From JAGSOU01 sp049974865 (GTDB lineage: Bacteria; Pseudomonadota; Alphaproteobacteria; Rhodobacterales; Rhodobacteraceae): DNA of 64,000 bases. Numbering within the stretch: position 1 is the stretch's first letter; every line of letters starts with the position of its first letter. This document shows positions 33,893-42,637 of this stretch, piece after piece. The notes below the pieces were generated by a model. That model saw nothing but the letters and a program-made list of their open reading frames with translations, searched no databases and was not told the DNA's origin. A program made the translations under genes and the position numbers. Where the stretch lies: contig JBNGCX010000013.1 in NCBI GenBank assembly GCA_049974865.1, positions 1-64,000 on the forward strand, given 5' to 3'.

Positions 33893-36271
33893 ATGGCAAC
33901 GGAACTCGACCATCTCAGGGCCGTCGAGAAGCGGCTGCTCTGGCTGGCCTGCTGGACGATCCACAACGCCAACCACCGGCGGCCCAAGGCCGAGGGCGAC
34001 GTCAAGGTGGGCGGGCACCAGGCCAGCTCGGCCTCGATGGTGTCGCTGATGACGGCGCTCTATTTCCACGCGCTGCGGCCCGAGGACCGGGTGGCGGTCA
34101 AGCCGCATGCCTCGCCCGTCTTCCACGCCGTGCAATACCTGGTGGGCAACCAGACACGCGAGAAGCTGGAGAATTTCCGCGCCTTTGGCGGCGCGCAGAG
34201 CTACCCGTCGCGGACCAAGGATATCGACGACGTGGATTTCTCCACCGGCTCGGTGGGGCTGGGGGCGGCGATGCCGCTGTTCGCCTCGATAACGCAGGAT
34301 TACTTGCGCGGGCACGGCTGGGGCACGGACCGGCCCGAGGGGCGGATGGTCGCCCTGCTTGGCGATGCCGAACTGGACGAGGGCAATATCTACGAGGCGC
34401 TGCAGGAGGGCTGGAAACACGACCTGCGCAATGTCTGGTGGGTGATCGACTATAACCGCCAGAGCCTCGACGGCATGGTCCGGGGCGATCTGTGGAGGCG
34501 GATCGAGGCGGTCTTCGCCGCCTTCGACTGGCGCGTGGTGCGGCTGAAATACGGCGCTCTGCAGCGCGCGGCCTTTGACGAGCCCGGCGGCGGCGCCCTG
34601 CGCGACTGGATCGACAACTGCCCCAACGACCTCTACTCCGCGCTGACCTTCCGGGGCGGGGCGGCCTGGCGCGAGCGGCTGATGCAGGATATCGGCGACC
34701 AGGGCGAGGTCTCGGCCCTGCTCGACAGGCGCGGCGACGAGGAACTGGCGGCGCTGATGGAAAACCTGGGCGGCCATTGCCTGGAGACGCTGTGCGAGGC
34801 GTTCGATTCCATCACGGACGACCGGCCCACGGTTTTCCTGGCCTACACGGTCAAGGGGCGGGGCACGCCGCTGGCCGGCCACAAGGACAACCATGCCGGG
34901 CTGATGACCGTCGCCCAGATGGAGGCGTTCCGCGCCCGCATGGGCGTGCCGGAAGGGCAGGAATGGGAGGCGCTGGCCGGGCTGGACGACCCGGCGGCGG
35001 TCCGCGATTTCCTCTCGCGCGTGCCGTTCTTCGCCGAGGGCACGCGCCGCTATTCCGCCCCCGCGCTGCCGGTGCCCGAGGCGCCCGCGCCCGGCGACCG
35101 GGTGATCGCCACCCAGGCGGCCTTCGGCAAGCTGCTGGACGGCCTCGCCAAGGCGGGCGGGCCGCTGGCCGACCGGGTGGTGACCATGTCGCCCGATGTC
35201 ACCGTCTCGACCAACCTCGGTGGCTGGGTGAACCGCCGCGGCCTGTTCGCGCGCGAGGCGGCGCCCGACACCTTCCGCGACCAGAAGGTGCCCAGCACCC
35301 AGAAATGGGCCTTCTCGCCCCGGGGCCAGCACGTGGAACTGGGCATCGCCGAGATGAACCTCTTCCTGATGCTGGGCGCGGCCGGCCTGTCGCACAGCCT
35401 GTTTGGCGAGCGGCTGATCCCGGTGGGCACGCTCTACGACCCGTTCATCGCCCGCGGCCTCGATGCGCTGAACTATGCCTGCTACCAGGGGGCGCGCTTC
35501 GTCGTGGCGGGCACGCCGGCGGGGGTGACCCTGGCGCCCGAGGGCGGCGCGCATCAGTCCATCGGCACGCCCCTGATCGGGATGAGCCAGGATGGACTCG
35601 CCGCCTTCGAACCCGCCTTCGCGGACGAGCTGGCGCAGATCCTGCGATGGTCCTTTGACTACTTGCAGCGCGACGGCGAGGGCGAGCCGGACGAGCGCAC
35701 CTGGCTGCGCGACGAGACCGGCGGCTCGGTCTATCTGCGCCTGTCCACGTGGCCGGTGGAGCAACCCCTGCGCCGCGACGATCCGGGCTTTGCGCAGGGC
35801 GTGATCGACGGCGCCTACTGGCTGCGCGAGCCGGGGCCGAATGCCGAGGTGGTGATCGCCTACCAGGGCTCCGTCGCGCCCGAGGCGATCGAGGCCGCTG
35901 GCCGCATCGCGGGCGACCGGCGCGATATCGGCGTGCTGGCCGTCACCTCGGCCGACCGGCTGAACGCGGGCTGGACGGCGGCTCAGCGTGCCCGCGCGCG
36001 GGGGCAGGCGGGCGCCGCCAGCCAGGCCGAGCGCCTGCTCGGGCGGTTGCCGCCGCATTGCACGCTGATTACCGTGATCGACGGCCACCCGGCAACGCTG
36101 GCCTGGCTGGGCGCGGTGGCCGGACACCGGACCGTGCCGCTGGGGGTGGAGCATTTCGGCCAGACCGGCCGGATCGACGACCTCTACCGTCATTACGGGA
36201 TCGGCGCCGAGGCCATCGTCGCCGCCGCCGACCGCATCGCGCCGGGCCGCCCGATCCGGCTGGCGATGTGA
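33893..36271 (+). CDS. mdeB: MdeB-like thiamine-dependent 2-oxo acid dehydrogenase E1 / transketolase-like protein
   Basis: This 792-residue protein is related to the homodimeric pyruvate dehydrogenase E1 (AceE). The TPP motif is GDAELDEGNIYEALQEGW followed by VWWVIDYNRQSLDG. Other blocks are GHQASSASMVSLMTALYF, AYTVKGRGTPLAGHKDNHAG and, in the pyrimidine domain, GQHVELGIAEMNLFLMLGAAG. In P. putida MdeB the E1 homologue is tied to 2-oxobutyrate oxidation after MdeA. A GTG at 33866 overlaps the mdeA stop, but GGGGAGG (33878-33884) eight bases before ATG 33893 favours the later start. No E2 or E3 gene is adjacent. Confidence 0.88.
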   Translation: MATELDHLRAVEKRLLWLACWTIHNANHRRPKAEGDVKVGGHQASSASMVSLMTALYFHALRPEDRVAVKPHASPVFHAVQYLVGNQTREKLENFRAFGGAQSYPSRTKDIDDVDFSTGSVGLGAAMPLFASITQDYLRGHGWGTDRPEGRMVALLGDAELDEGNIYEALQEGWKHDLRNVWWVIDYNRQSLDGMVRGDLWRRIEAVFAAFDWRVVRLKYGALQRAAFDEPGGGALRDWIDNCPNDLYSALTFRGGAAWRERLMQDIGDQGEVSALLDRRGDEELAALMENLGGHCLETLCEAFDSITDDRPTVFLAYTVKGRGTPLAGHKDNHAGLMTVAQMEAFRARMGVPEGQEWEALAGLDDPAAVRDFLSRVPFFAEGTRRYSAPALPVPEAPAPGDRVIATQAAFGKLLDGLAKAGGPLADRVVTMSPDVTVSTNLGGWVNRRGLFAREAAPDTFRDQKVPSTQKWAFSPRGQHVELGIAEMNLFLMLGAAGLSHSLFGERLIPVGTLYDPFIARGLDALNYACYQGARFVVAGTPAGVTLAPEGGAHQSIGTPLIGMSQDGLAAFEPAFADELAQILRWSFDYLQRDGEGEPDERTWLRDETGGSVYLRLSTWPVEQPLRRDDPGFAQGVIDGAYWLREPGPNAEVVIAYQGSVAPEAIEAAGRIAGDRRDIGVLAVTSADRLNAGWTAAQRARARGQAGAASQAERLLGRLPPHCTLITVIDGHPATLAWLGAVAGHRTVPLGVEHFGQTGRIDDLYRHYGIGAEAIVAAADRIAPGRPIRLAM

Positions 36272-36275
36272 CCGG

Positions 36276-36300
36276 GGCGCGGCGGGGCCGCCGCCGCGCC
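36276..36300. terminator. Perfect GC hairpin between mdeB and the convergent Lrp gene
   Basis: GGCGCGGCGG (36276-36285) pairs with CCGCCGCGCC (36291-36300) around loop GGCCG. It fills the 28-base gap between two convergent genes and could act as a bidirectional end, though it lacks a T-run. Confidence 0.5.
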
Positions 36301-36740
36301 TAGCGCTTCAGGTCGCGCAGGATGACGTTGGTCTGGGCGCTGCGTACCGCGGGCATGGTGAACAGGAAGTCCTCGAGGAAACGGTTGTATTCGTTGATGT
36401 TGCGGCAGCGCACCCGCAGGTGATAGTCGGCCTGCCCGGTGGTGGCGTAGCATTCGCGGACCTCGTCGCGCGCGGTGACGGCGGTGATGAACTCCTTCAG
36501 CCGCGCCGGGTCGTGCCGGGTGAGCTGCACATGCACGATGGCGTGGAAGCTCAGCCCCAGTGCCTCGGGGCGCAGCACCGCGCCGTAGCGCTCGATCAGC
36601 CCCGCCTCCTCGAAGGCGCGCACCCGGCGCCAGCAGGCGGAGGTGGACATGCCCACCTTCTCGGCCAGTTCCGCGTTCGAAAGGCGGCAGTCGCGTTCCA
36701 GCAGGGCCAGCAACCTGCGGTCTTTCTCATCCAGGTCCAT
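36300..36740 (-). CDS. Lrp/AsnC-family transcriptional regulator
   Basis: This 146-residue protein has a helix-turn-helix (MDLDEKDRRLLALLERDCRL, then NAELAEKVGMSTSACWRRVR) and a RAM domain (AIVHVQLTRHDPARLKEFIT, then GQADYHLRVRCRNINEYNRF). It is divergent from the indolepyruvate oxidoreductase gene, 138 bases apart, so it most likely controls that gene in response to an aromatic or branched amino acid. It is a second, clearly distinct Lrp protein in this region. It is convergent with mdeB. Confidence 0.92.
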   Translation of the reverse strand: MDLDEKDRRLLALLERDCRLSNAELAEKVGMSTSACWRRVRAFEEAGLIERYGAVLRPEALGLSFHAIVHVQLTRHDPARLKEFITAVTARDEVRECYATTGQADYHLRVRCRNINEYNRFLEDFLFTMPAVRSAQTNVILRDLKR

Positions 36741-36878
36741 CTTTGAAAAATCCTACCGTGTTGGCGCTTCAATCTGACATGGTTTTCCGAAAATGGCGAG
36801 ACATTCGGGGCTTCGGGTAAGTTTTTTCGCCGGTGCGCGGATAAAATTGGCCGAAAAGAACTCGCGAGAAGGCCGCAA

Positions 36879-39800
36879 ATGTCCGAACCGAACCCCAGTT
36901 TCCAGAGCTACCAACTGTCCGACCGCTACGACCGCACCGAGGGGCGCGTCTTTCTGACCGGCACGCAGGCGCTGGCGCGGATCATGTTCGACCAGGCGCG
37001 GCGCGACCGCGCGGCGGGGCTGAACACGGCCGGCTTCATCTCGGGCTACCGCGGCTCGCCGCTGGGCGGGCTGGACCTGGAATTCTGGCGCGAGAGGGAG
37101 CGGCTGGCATCCGACCGCATCACCTTCATGCCCGCGGTGAACGAGGACCTGGGGGCGACCGCCGTTCTCGGCGCCCAGCAGGCCAGCCTCGACCCCGATT
37201 GCGAGGTCGAGGGGGTGTTTTCCATGTGGTACGGCAAGGGCCCGGGCGTGGACCGCTCGGGCGATGCGCTGAAGCATGGCAATGCCTATGGCTCGGCGCC
37301 CAAGGGCGGGGTGCTGGTGGTGGCGGGGGACGATCACGGTTGCGTGTCGTCCTCGATGCCGCACCAGTCCGACGTCGCCTTCATGGCCTGGTTCATGCCC
37401 ACGCTGAACCCGGCCTCGGTTGAGGAATACCTTAGCTTCGGCGAATACGGCATCGCCCTGTCGCGCTTCAGCGGCACCTGGGTGGGGTTCAAGGCGGTGT
37501 CGGAAACCGTGGAATCGGGCCGCTCGGTCCAGCTTCAACCTGACCGGAAATTCGTTCTTCCGGAGATCGATCTGCCGCCCGGGGGGCTGCATGTGCGCCC
37601 GTCCGATCTGCCCAGCCCCGAGATCGAGACCCGCATCGGCCACAAGCTGCGCGCGGTGGAGGCCTTTGCCGAGGCCAACCCGATCGACCGCCGCATCTAC
37701 GACATTCCCGGGGCGCGCTACGGGTTCGTCACCACCGGCAAGGGCCATCTCGACCTGATGGAGGCGCTGCGCCTGCTTGGGCTGGACGAGGGCAAGTGCC
37801 GGGCGCTGGGCATCGACATCTACAAGGTGGGCATGGTCTGGCCGCTGGCGCGCCGCGATGCGCTGGCCTTCGTCCGCGGCAAGCAGGAAGTGCTCGTGGT
37901 CGAGGAAAAGCGCGGCATCATCGAAAGCCAGTTCAAGGAATACTTCTACGACTGGCCCGGCGACAAGCCCGAGAAAATGGTGGGCAAGCACGACGCCCAG
38001 GCCACGCGTGACCTGGTGCCCTGGACCGGAGAACTCAGCCCGCTGGCCCTGGCGCCCGTGATCGCCGAGCGGCTGCACCGCCTGTTCCCGGACGAAAACC
38101 TGCCCGCCAGGGCCGCGGCGCTGACGGAAAGGAAACCGCCGGTGCTGTCCGTCCCCGGCGCCACGCGCACCCCGTATTTCTGCTCGGGCTGCCCGCATAA
38201 CAGCTCGACCAAGGTGCCCGAGGGCAGCACGGCCGCCAGCGGCATCGGCTGCCACGTCATGGCCAGCTGGATGAACCGAAACACCGGCGGCTACGCCCAG
38301 ATGGGCGGCGAGGGCGTGCCCTGGGTCGCTGCCTCGAAATTCAACGGCGGAAAGCACATCTTCCAGAACCTGGGCGAGGGGACGTGGTATCACTCCGGCT
38401 CGCTCGCCATCCGGCAGGCGGTCGCCGCGGGCACCAACATCACCTACAAGATCCTGTTCAATGACGCCGTGGCCATGACCGGCGGGCAGCCCGTGGACGG
38501 TCCGGTCAGCGTGCAGGCCATCGCCCATGCCTGCCGGGCGGAGGGGGTGGAGCGCATCGCGCTGGTCAGCGACGATATCGGAAAGTTCCGGAAATTCGAC
38601 TTCCCGCCCGAAACCACCTTCCACCCGCGCGAGGAAATGGACCCGCTGCAGCGCGAACTGCGCGAGGTGAAGGGCGTATCGGTGCTGATCTACGAACAGA
38701 CCTGCGCCACCGAGAAGCGCCGCCGCCGCAAGCGCGGGCTGATGGAGGACCCCAAGACCTTCGCCGTCATCAACGAGCTGGTCTGCGAGGGCTGCGGCGA
38801 CTGCTCGGTCGAGTCGAACTGCCTGAGCGTGGAGCCGGTGGAGACCGAGTTCGGCCGCAAGCGCCGCATCAACCTGAGCAGCTGCAACAAGGATTTCTCC
38901 TGCCTGAACGGTTTCTGCCCCAGCTTCGTCACCGTGACCGGCGCCACCCGCCGCCGCAAAACGGGTGCGGAGATCGACCTCGGCCCGCTGCTGGCCGAGT
39001 TGCCGGCCCCGGCCTCGCCCAGTCTCGACACGCCGTTCGACCTTCTGGTCACCGGCGTGGGCGGCACCGGCGTGGTCACCGTGGGGGCGCTGATCACCAT
39101 GGCCGCCCATCTGGAGGGGCTGGGGGCCAGCGTGCTGGATTTCACCGGCTTCTCGCAGAAATTCGGCACCGTTCTTAGCTACATCCGGCTGGGCGCGGCG
39201 CCGGAGGCGCTGAACCAGGTGCGGATCGAGCAGGGCGCGGCCGACGCCGTCATCGGTTGCGATGTCGTGGTGTCCTCTTCGCCCAAGGCCTCGGCGCACT
39301 ACCGCGAAGGCACCAGGGTGGCCCTGAACACGGCCAGCATGCCGACAGGCGACCTGGTGCTGAACCGCGATGCCGACCTCAAGATCGGCCAGCGCGAGGC
39401 GGTGATCCGCCGCGCGGTGGGCGAGGGCTGCGTGGCCGCCTTCGACGCCAACGGGTTGTCCGAGCGGATGATGGGCGACAGTGTCTTCGCCAATGTCATG
39501 ATGCTCGGCTTTGCCTGGCAGAAGGGGCTGGTCCCGGTCAGCGAGGCGGCGCTGAAACAGGCGATCCTTCTGAACGGCGTGGCGGTGGAGCGGAACGCCC
39601 GGGCCTTCGACCTCGGCCGGGTCATGGCCGAACGCCCCGAGGTCTTGGCCGATGAGGCGCCGACCGCCGAGCCGACGCTGGACGAATGGATCGAACGCCG
39701 CGCGGCCTTCTTGGCCGACTACCAGGACGGTGCCTATGCCGCGCGCTATCGCGACCGGCTGACCCGGCTCCACGCCGCTCTACCGGCCGAGGCGGAGGAC

Positions 39801-40295
39801 TTGGTCCGGCAGGCCGCAGACTCGCTGTTCCGCCTGATGGCGATCAAGGACGAATACGAGGTCGCCCGCCTGCACAGCCAGGCTGGCTTCGCCGAGCGGT
39901 TGAAGGAGGAGTTCGAGGGCGATTTCCGGGTCCATTTCCACATGGCGCCGCCGTTCCTGCCGCTGGGGCTGGATGCGCGCGGGCGGCCGCGCAAGCGCCG
40001 CTTCGGCCCGTGGATGCGGCCGCTCCTGCGGGGGCTGGCGAAGGCGAGGGGGGTGCGCGGCACGGTGCTCGACCCGTTCCGCTTCACCGCCGACCGCCGT
40101 CTCGACCGCGCGCTTCTGGCATGGTTCGAAGCGGCGTTGGACCAGGTGGAGCAGGGCTATTGCGCCGCGACCGCCGAAGCGTGCCGGGACATCCTCGCCG
40201 CCCCGCAGGAAATCCGTGGCTACGGCCCGGTGCGCGAGGCCGCGGCGAAAAAGGCGCGGGCCAAGGTTGACCCGCTTCTTTCCTTCCTGCGATAA
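36879..40295 (+). CDS. Indolepyruvate ferredoxin oxidoreductase, fused IorA-IorB type
   Basis: This 1138-residue protein joins all parts of a 2-oxoacid:acceptor oxidoreductase. The N-terminal pyrimidine domain has GFISGYRGSPLGGLDLEFWR, and the TPP domain lies around YFCSGCPHNSSTKVPEGS. A cysteine-rich iron-sulfur region has CEGCGDCSVESNC followed by CNKDFSCLNGFCPSF. The C-terminal gamma domain has LVTGVGGTGVVTVGALI. These fused enzymes decarboxylate aryl pyruvates to acyl-CoA in aromatic amino-acid degradation. Standalone single-gene forms are common in Alphaproteobacteria. The divergent Lrp gene is the likely regulator. Confidence 0.93.
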   Translation: MSEPNPSFQSYQLSDRYDRTEGRVFLTGTQALARIMFDQARRDRAAGLNTAGFISGYRGSPLGGLDLEFWRERERLASDRITFMPAVNEDLGATAVLGAQQASLDPDCEVEGVFSMWYGKGPGVDRSGDALKHGNAYGSAPKGGVLVVAGDDHGCVSSSMPHQSDVAFMAWFMPTLNPASVEEYLSFGEYGIALSRFSGTWVGFKAVSETVESGRSVQLQPDRKFVLPEIDLPPGGLHVRPSDLPSPEIETRIGHKLRAVEAFAEANPIDRRIYDIPGARYGFVTTGKGHLDLMEALRLLGLDEGKCRALGIDIYKVGMVWPLARRDALAFVRGKQEVLVVEEKRGIIESQFKEYFYDWPGDKPEKMVGKHDAQATRDLVPWTGELSPLALAPVIAERLHRLFPDENLPARAAALTERKPPVLSVPGATRTPYFCSGCPHNSSTKVPEGSTAASGIGCHVMASWMNRNTGGYAQMGGEGVPWVAASKFNGGKHIFQNLGEGTWYHSGSLAIRQAVAAGTNITYKILFNDAVAMTGGQPVDGPVSVQAIAHACRAEGVERIALVSDDIGKFRKFDFPPETTFHPREEMDPLQRELREVKGVSVLIYEQTCATEKRRRRKRGLMEDPKTFAVINELVCEGCGDCSVESNCLSVEPVETEFGRKRRINLSSCNKDFSCLNGFCPSFVTVTGATRRRKTGAEIDLGPLLAELPAPASPSLDTPFDLLVTGVGGTGVVTVGALITMAAHLEGLGASVLDFTGFSQKFGTVLSYIRLGAAPEALNQVRIEQGAADAVIGCDVVVSSSPKASAHYREGTRVALNTASMPTGDLVLNRDADLKIGQREAVIRRAVGEGCVAAFDANGLSERMMGDSVFANVMMLGFAWQKGLVPVSEAALKQAILLNGVAVERNARAFDLGRVMAERPEVLADEAPTAEPTLDEWIERRAAFLADYQDGAYAARYRDRLTRLHAALPAEAEDLVRQAADSLFRLMAIKDEYEVARLHSQAGFAERLKEEFEGDFRVHFHMAPPFLPLGLDARGRPRKRRFGPWMRPLLRGLAKARGVRGTVLDPFRFTADRRLDRALLAWFEAALDQVEQGYCAATAEACRDILAAPQEIRGYGPVREAAAKKARAKVDPLLSFLR

Positions 40296-40488
40296 CGTGA
40301 GGGGACGGGGCCCCGGCTTGGGTCGGGGACCCGCCGCTATGGGGGGATCGTCGATAGCTTGCCAAGCCGCCATGCCCAGACGATCCGGCCCGTACCAATC
40401 CCCATTTTTTTGAATGTGTATCGGCTTGTGGCGAAGAAGAGCAATTTTCGCCTTGTTTCCCCGGCTCATGGTCGATAAACGGATCGGC

Positions 40489-40578
40489 GGAGACGTGGCC
40501 GAGTGGTCGAAGGCGCTCCCCTGCTAAGGGAGTATACCGGAAACGGTATCGAGGGTTCGAATCCCTTCGTCTCCGCCA
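40489..40578 (+). tRNA. tRNA-Ser (anticodon GCU)
   Basis: A 90-base class II tRNA has acceptor GGAGACG/CGTCTCC, D arm GCC-GAGTGGTCGAA-GGC and anticodon loop CTGCTAA (anticodon GCT). The variable arm stem is ATACCG/CGGTAT, the T arm GAGGG-TTCGAAT-CCCTT, the discriminator G, and CCA is encoded. It is a normal serine tRNA and a useful in-window reference for the odd tRNA at 17369. Confidence 0.97.
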
Positions 40579-40584
40579 CCACAT

Positions 40585-40616
40585 ACAACCCATTGTTGTT
40601 GCGGTTTTTTCTTTTC
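40585..40616 (+). terminator. Weak terminator after tRNA-Ser
   Basis: ACAAC (40585-40589) and GTTGT (40595-40599) form a short stem, followed shortly by GCGGTTTTTTCTTTT. The T-rich run is good; the stem is weak. Confidence 0.42.
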
Positions 40617-40902
40617 GATGCCAAGCGTGCGTTGTCCAGAATGGATCACAGGCAGGCCGAGAAAGAAGACATGCGCCACGTCGTCTGCTCCCCCGAGTTC
40701 AGGAAAGGATTGGATGGAGAAAGCCTGCCATTCTCTGCGCGAACGCAGGCCCCGCAAGCCGAGTCAAACGGAACCGCACCGCCGTCCTTGCCCGGTGGCG
40801 CGGCCTGTGCGTGGGACAAAAGGCAGCGTCACCATCCTGCCAGAGACGGGTTCGCATTGGTCCGCCAGCCCCGGCTCAGAGGTCTCGCCGCCGCGGGCCG
40901 AG
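40617..40902. other. Gene-free spacer between tRNA-Ser and ydcF-like gene
   Basis: No ORF with convincing coding character, RNA gene or mobile element is visible here. It includes the downstream flank of the minus-strand gene at 40903. tRNA-Ser genes are frequent integration sites, but no repeat of the tRNA 3' end was found nearby. Confidence 0.5.
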
Positions 40903-41553
40903 CTACTCTAGCATCCAGAGGAGATCATGCTTCGACCAGCCGGCCGCGCTCAGTGCGGAAAAAGCGGCAGCCCGGGCGATGTTTACCGGCCATTTCACGG
41001 CTTCGCCCATCAGATTGTCCCAATCCACCGGTTCATCCTCGCCATCCGCGGCCACCAGGATCAGGTCGTTCATTCCCGCCCAACGGAAACTCGCCCAGGC
41101 CCGGGGAATGTGAAAGCGGTCCGTGACGATGACCACGTGGCCCGGAACGTCGCCCCCCAGCGCCTGCCGCGAGAACAAGGCATTCTGCAGCGTCGATCCG
41201 GATCGCTCTTCGAGCAGGATCGCGTTGGGCGGCACACCCTCATCGAGCGCGATCTCTTTCATTCCCTCCGCCTTGCTCACCCGTTCGCCCGCGCCCTTGC
41301 CGCCCGACAGAACGAGGCGCGGTTCGTCCTCCGCGCTGGAAAGCGTTAAGTAGAGCTTCACCCCGGCGCGCGTGCGCGCAGCCGTCCGGCCGTCCCGCCC
41401 GGGGGCCACCGGGCCAGACGACAGGATCACGACGGCACTCACTGGCCGTTTCACCGGCGCCTGCGTATAGGTCTCCACATAAACTCTTTGCACACCGACC
41501 AAGAGCCCATAGGCGGCGATCATAACGACAATGAGCTTTCGTGCTGCACGCAT
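40903..41553 (-). CDS. YdcF/DUF218-family envelope protein
   Basis: This 216-residue protein has one N-terminal transmembrane anchor (about residues 7-24) and a DUF218 domain: VSAVVILSSGPVAPGRDGRT, PRLVLSGGKGAGE, then EERSGSTLQNALFSRQAL and VVIVTDRFHIPRAWASFRW. Family members include SanA and YdcF, linked to envelope integrity or possible nucleotide binding. Polarity suggests the domain is periplasmic. It stands alone in a loosely packed region. Confidence 0.86.
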   Translation of the reverse strand: MRAARKLIVVMIAAYGLLVGVQRVYVETYTQAPVKRPVSAVVILSSGPVAPGRDGRTAARTRAGVKLYLTLSSAEDEPRLVLSGGKGAGERVSKAEGMKEIALDEGVPPNAILLEERSGSTLQNALFSRQALGGDVPGHVVIVTDRFHIPRAWASFRWAGMNDLILVAADGEDEPVDWDNLMGEAVKWPVNIARAAAFSALSAAGWSKHDLLWMLE

Positions 41554-41871
41554 TGGACGGCCCCCACCGTATAGTTCCGCCTGAACGCTATTACATGACT
41601 GGTCCCGGTTCCACCGGGACGAAAGGTTCCGCGGCCGCTGGACGCCAGCCCTGAGCGCTGTCGGGTCGTTTCGTGTGGCACTGTTTCCTCCATTTCTTGA
41701 TCGGAATTCGGACCCGGCCGATCCGGCGCGGAAGGGTCGTTCCCCGAGTTGGACGGATAGGAGGCCGTGGAGACCAAGCCGGGGTCGAAGAGCGGCGTTT
41801 GCTTTAGATCAACGCAATCACGCGTAATTTTCCGATCATGGCCGACAGCCATAGCTCGTCTCGGAGTGCGC
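41554..41871. other. Gene-free divergent spacer
   Basis: The region separates the minus-strand ydcF-like gene from the plus-strand ZIP gene and must hold their promoters. An in-frame extension of the ZIP ORF back to 41767 looks non-coding. I see no confident promoter, operator or remnant. Confidence 0.45.
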
Positions 41872-42603
41872 ATGGCAACTCATCTTTGGGCATCCTTCCT
41901 GGCAAGCCTGCTTGCCGCCGCGGTCACGACCGCCGGGCTTTTCGTGATCCGCCGCTTTGAAGCTTGGGGCCGCGCCAACACCACCTATTTTGCCTGTTTT
42001 GCGGCGGGGGTGCTGATCTCGGTGTCCTTCCTGCACATCATCCCCACCGCGCTGGGGATGATCGCCGCCGCGCCGGTTTACCTGCTGGCCGGTTACCTGT
42101 TGATGCATGTGCTCAACCGCTTCCTGGCGGGCTTCGTCTGCGACAAGCCCGAGACGGCGGATTACGCGCTCGGTCTGGTTCCGCTGCTGGGGATCGGGTT
42201 TCATTCCTTCATCGACGGCGTCATCTATTCGGTGACCTTCAAGATCAGCCTGTTCACCGGCGTCCTGGCCGCGATCGGGATGGTGCTGCACGAATTCCCC
42301 GAGGGGATCGTGACCTACCTGTTGCTGCTGCGGGGCGGTTTTTCGAAGACCCGGGCGCTGGTCCTGTCCTTCGTGGCCGCGGCGGCGTCCACGCCGCTGG
42401 GCGCGCTTGTCGCCTATCCGCTGGTGGCGCGGATCGGCCCCGAGGTTCTGGGGGCCGCGCTGGCGCTGTCGGCGGGTGCGCTGGTCTATGTGGGAGCCAC
42501 CCACCTGCTGCCCCATGCCGAGCGCGAGCCGCGGCGGTTCAGCCTGATCGCATTGGCGGCGGGGATCGGGACCGCGGCCATCATCGTGGCCAGCAAGGGC
42601 TGA
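41872..42603 (+). CDS. ZIP-family metal transporter
   Basis: This 243-residue membrane protein has about eight helices and ZIP metal-site motifs: GIGFHSFIDGVIYSVTF in helix IV and MVLHEFPEGIVTYLLLLRGG in helix V, then YVGATHLLPHAERE. ZIP proteins import Zn2+, Fe2+ or related metals. It belongs to a different subgroup from the ZIP gene at 22164. GGAG five bases before ATG 41872 sets the start. The next gene, an aminotransferase, begins 34 bases downstream and is likely cotranscribed. Confidence 0.9.
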   Translation: MATHLWASFLASLLAAAVTTAGLFVIRRFEAWGRANTTYFACFAAGVLISVSFLHIIPTALGMIAAAPVYLLAGYLLMHVLNRFLAGFVCDKPETADYALGLVPLLGIGFHSFIDGVIYSVTFKISLFTGVLAAIGMVLHEFPEGIVTYLLLLRGGFSKTRALVLSFVAAAASTPLGALVAYPLVARIGPEVLGAALALSAGALVYVGATHLLPHAEREPRRFSLIALAAGIGTAAIIVASKG

Positions 42604-42637
42604 GGGCCCATTGCGCCCGCCGGGAAGGAGAGTGGAT

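Noticed and set aside
40489..40902. A tRNA-Ser-associated genomic island.
   Set aside because: No integrase follows the tRNA and no repeat of its 3' end was seen downstream.
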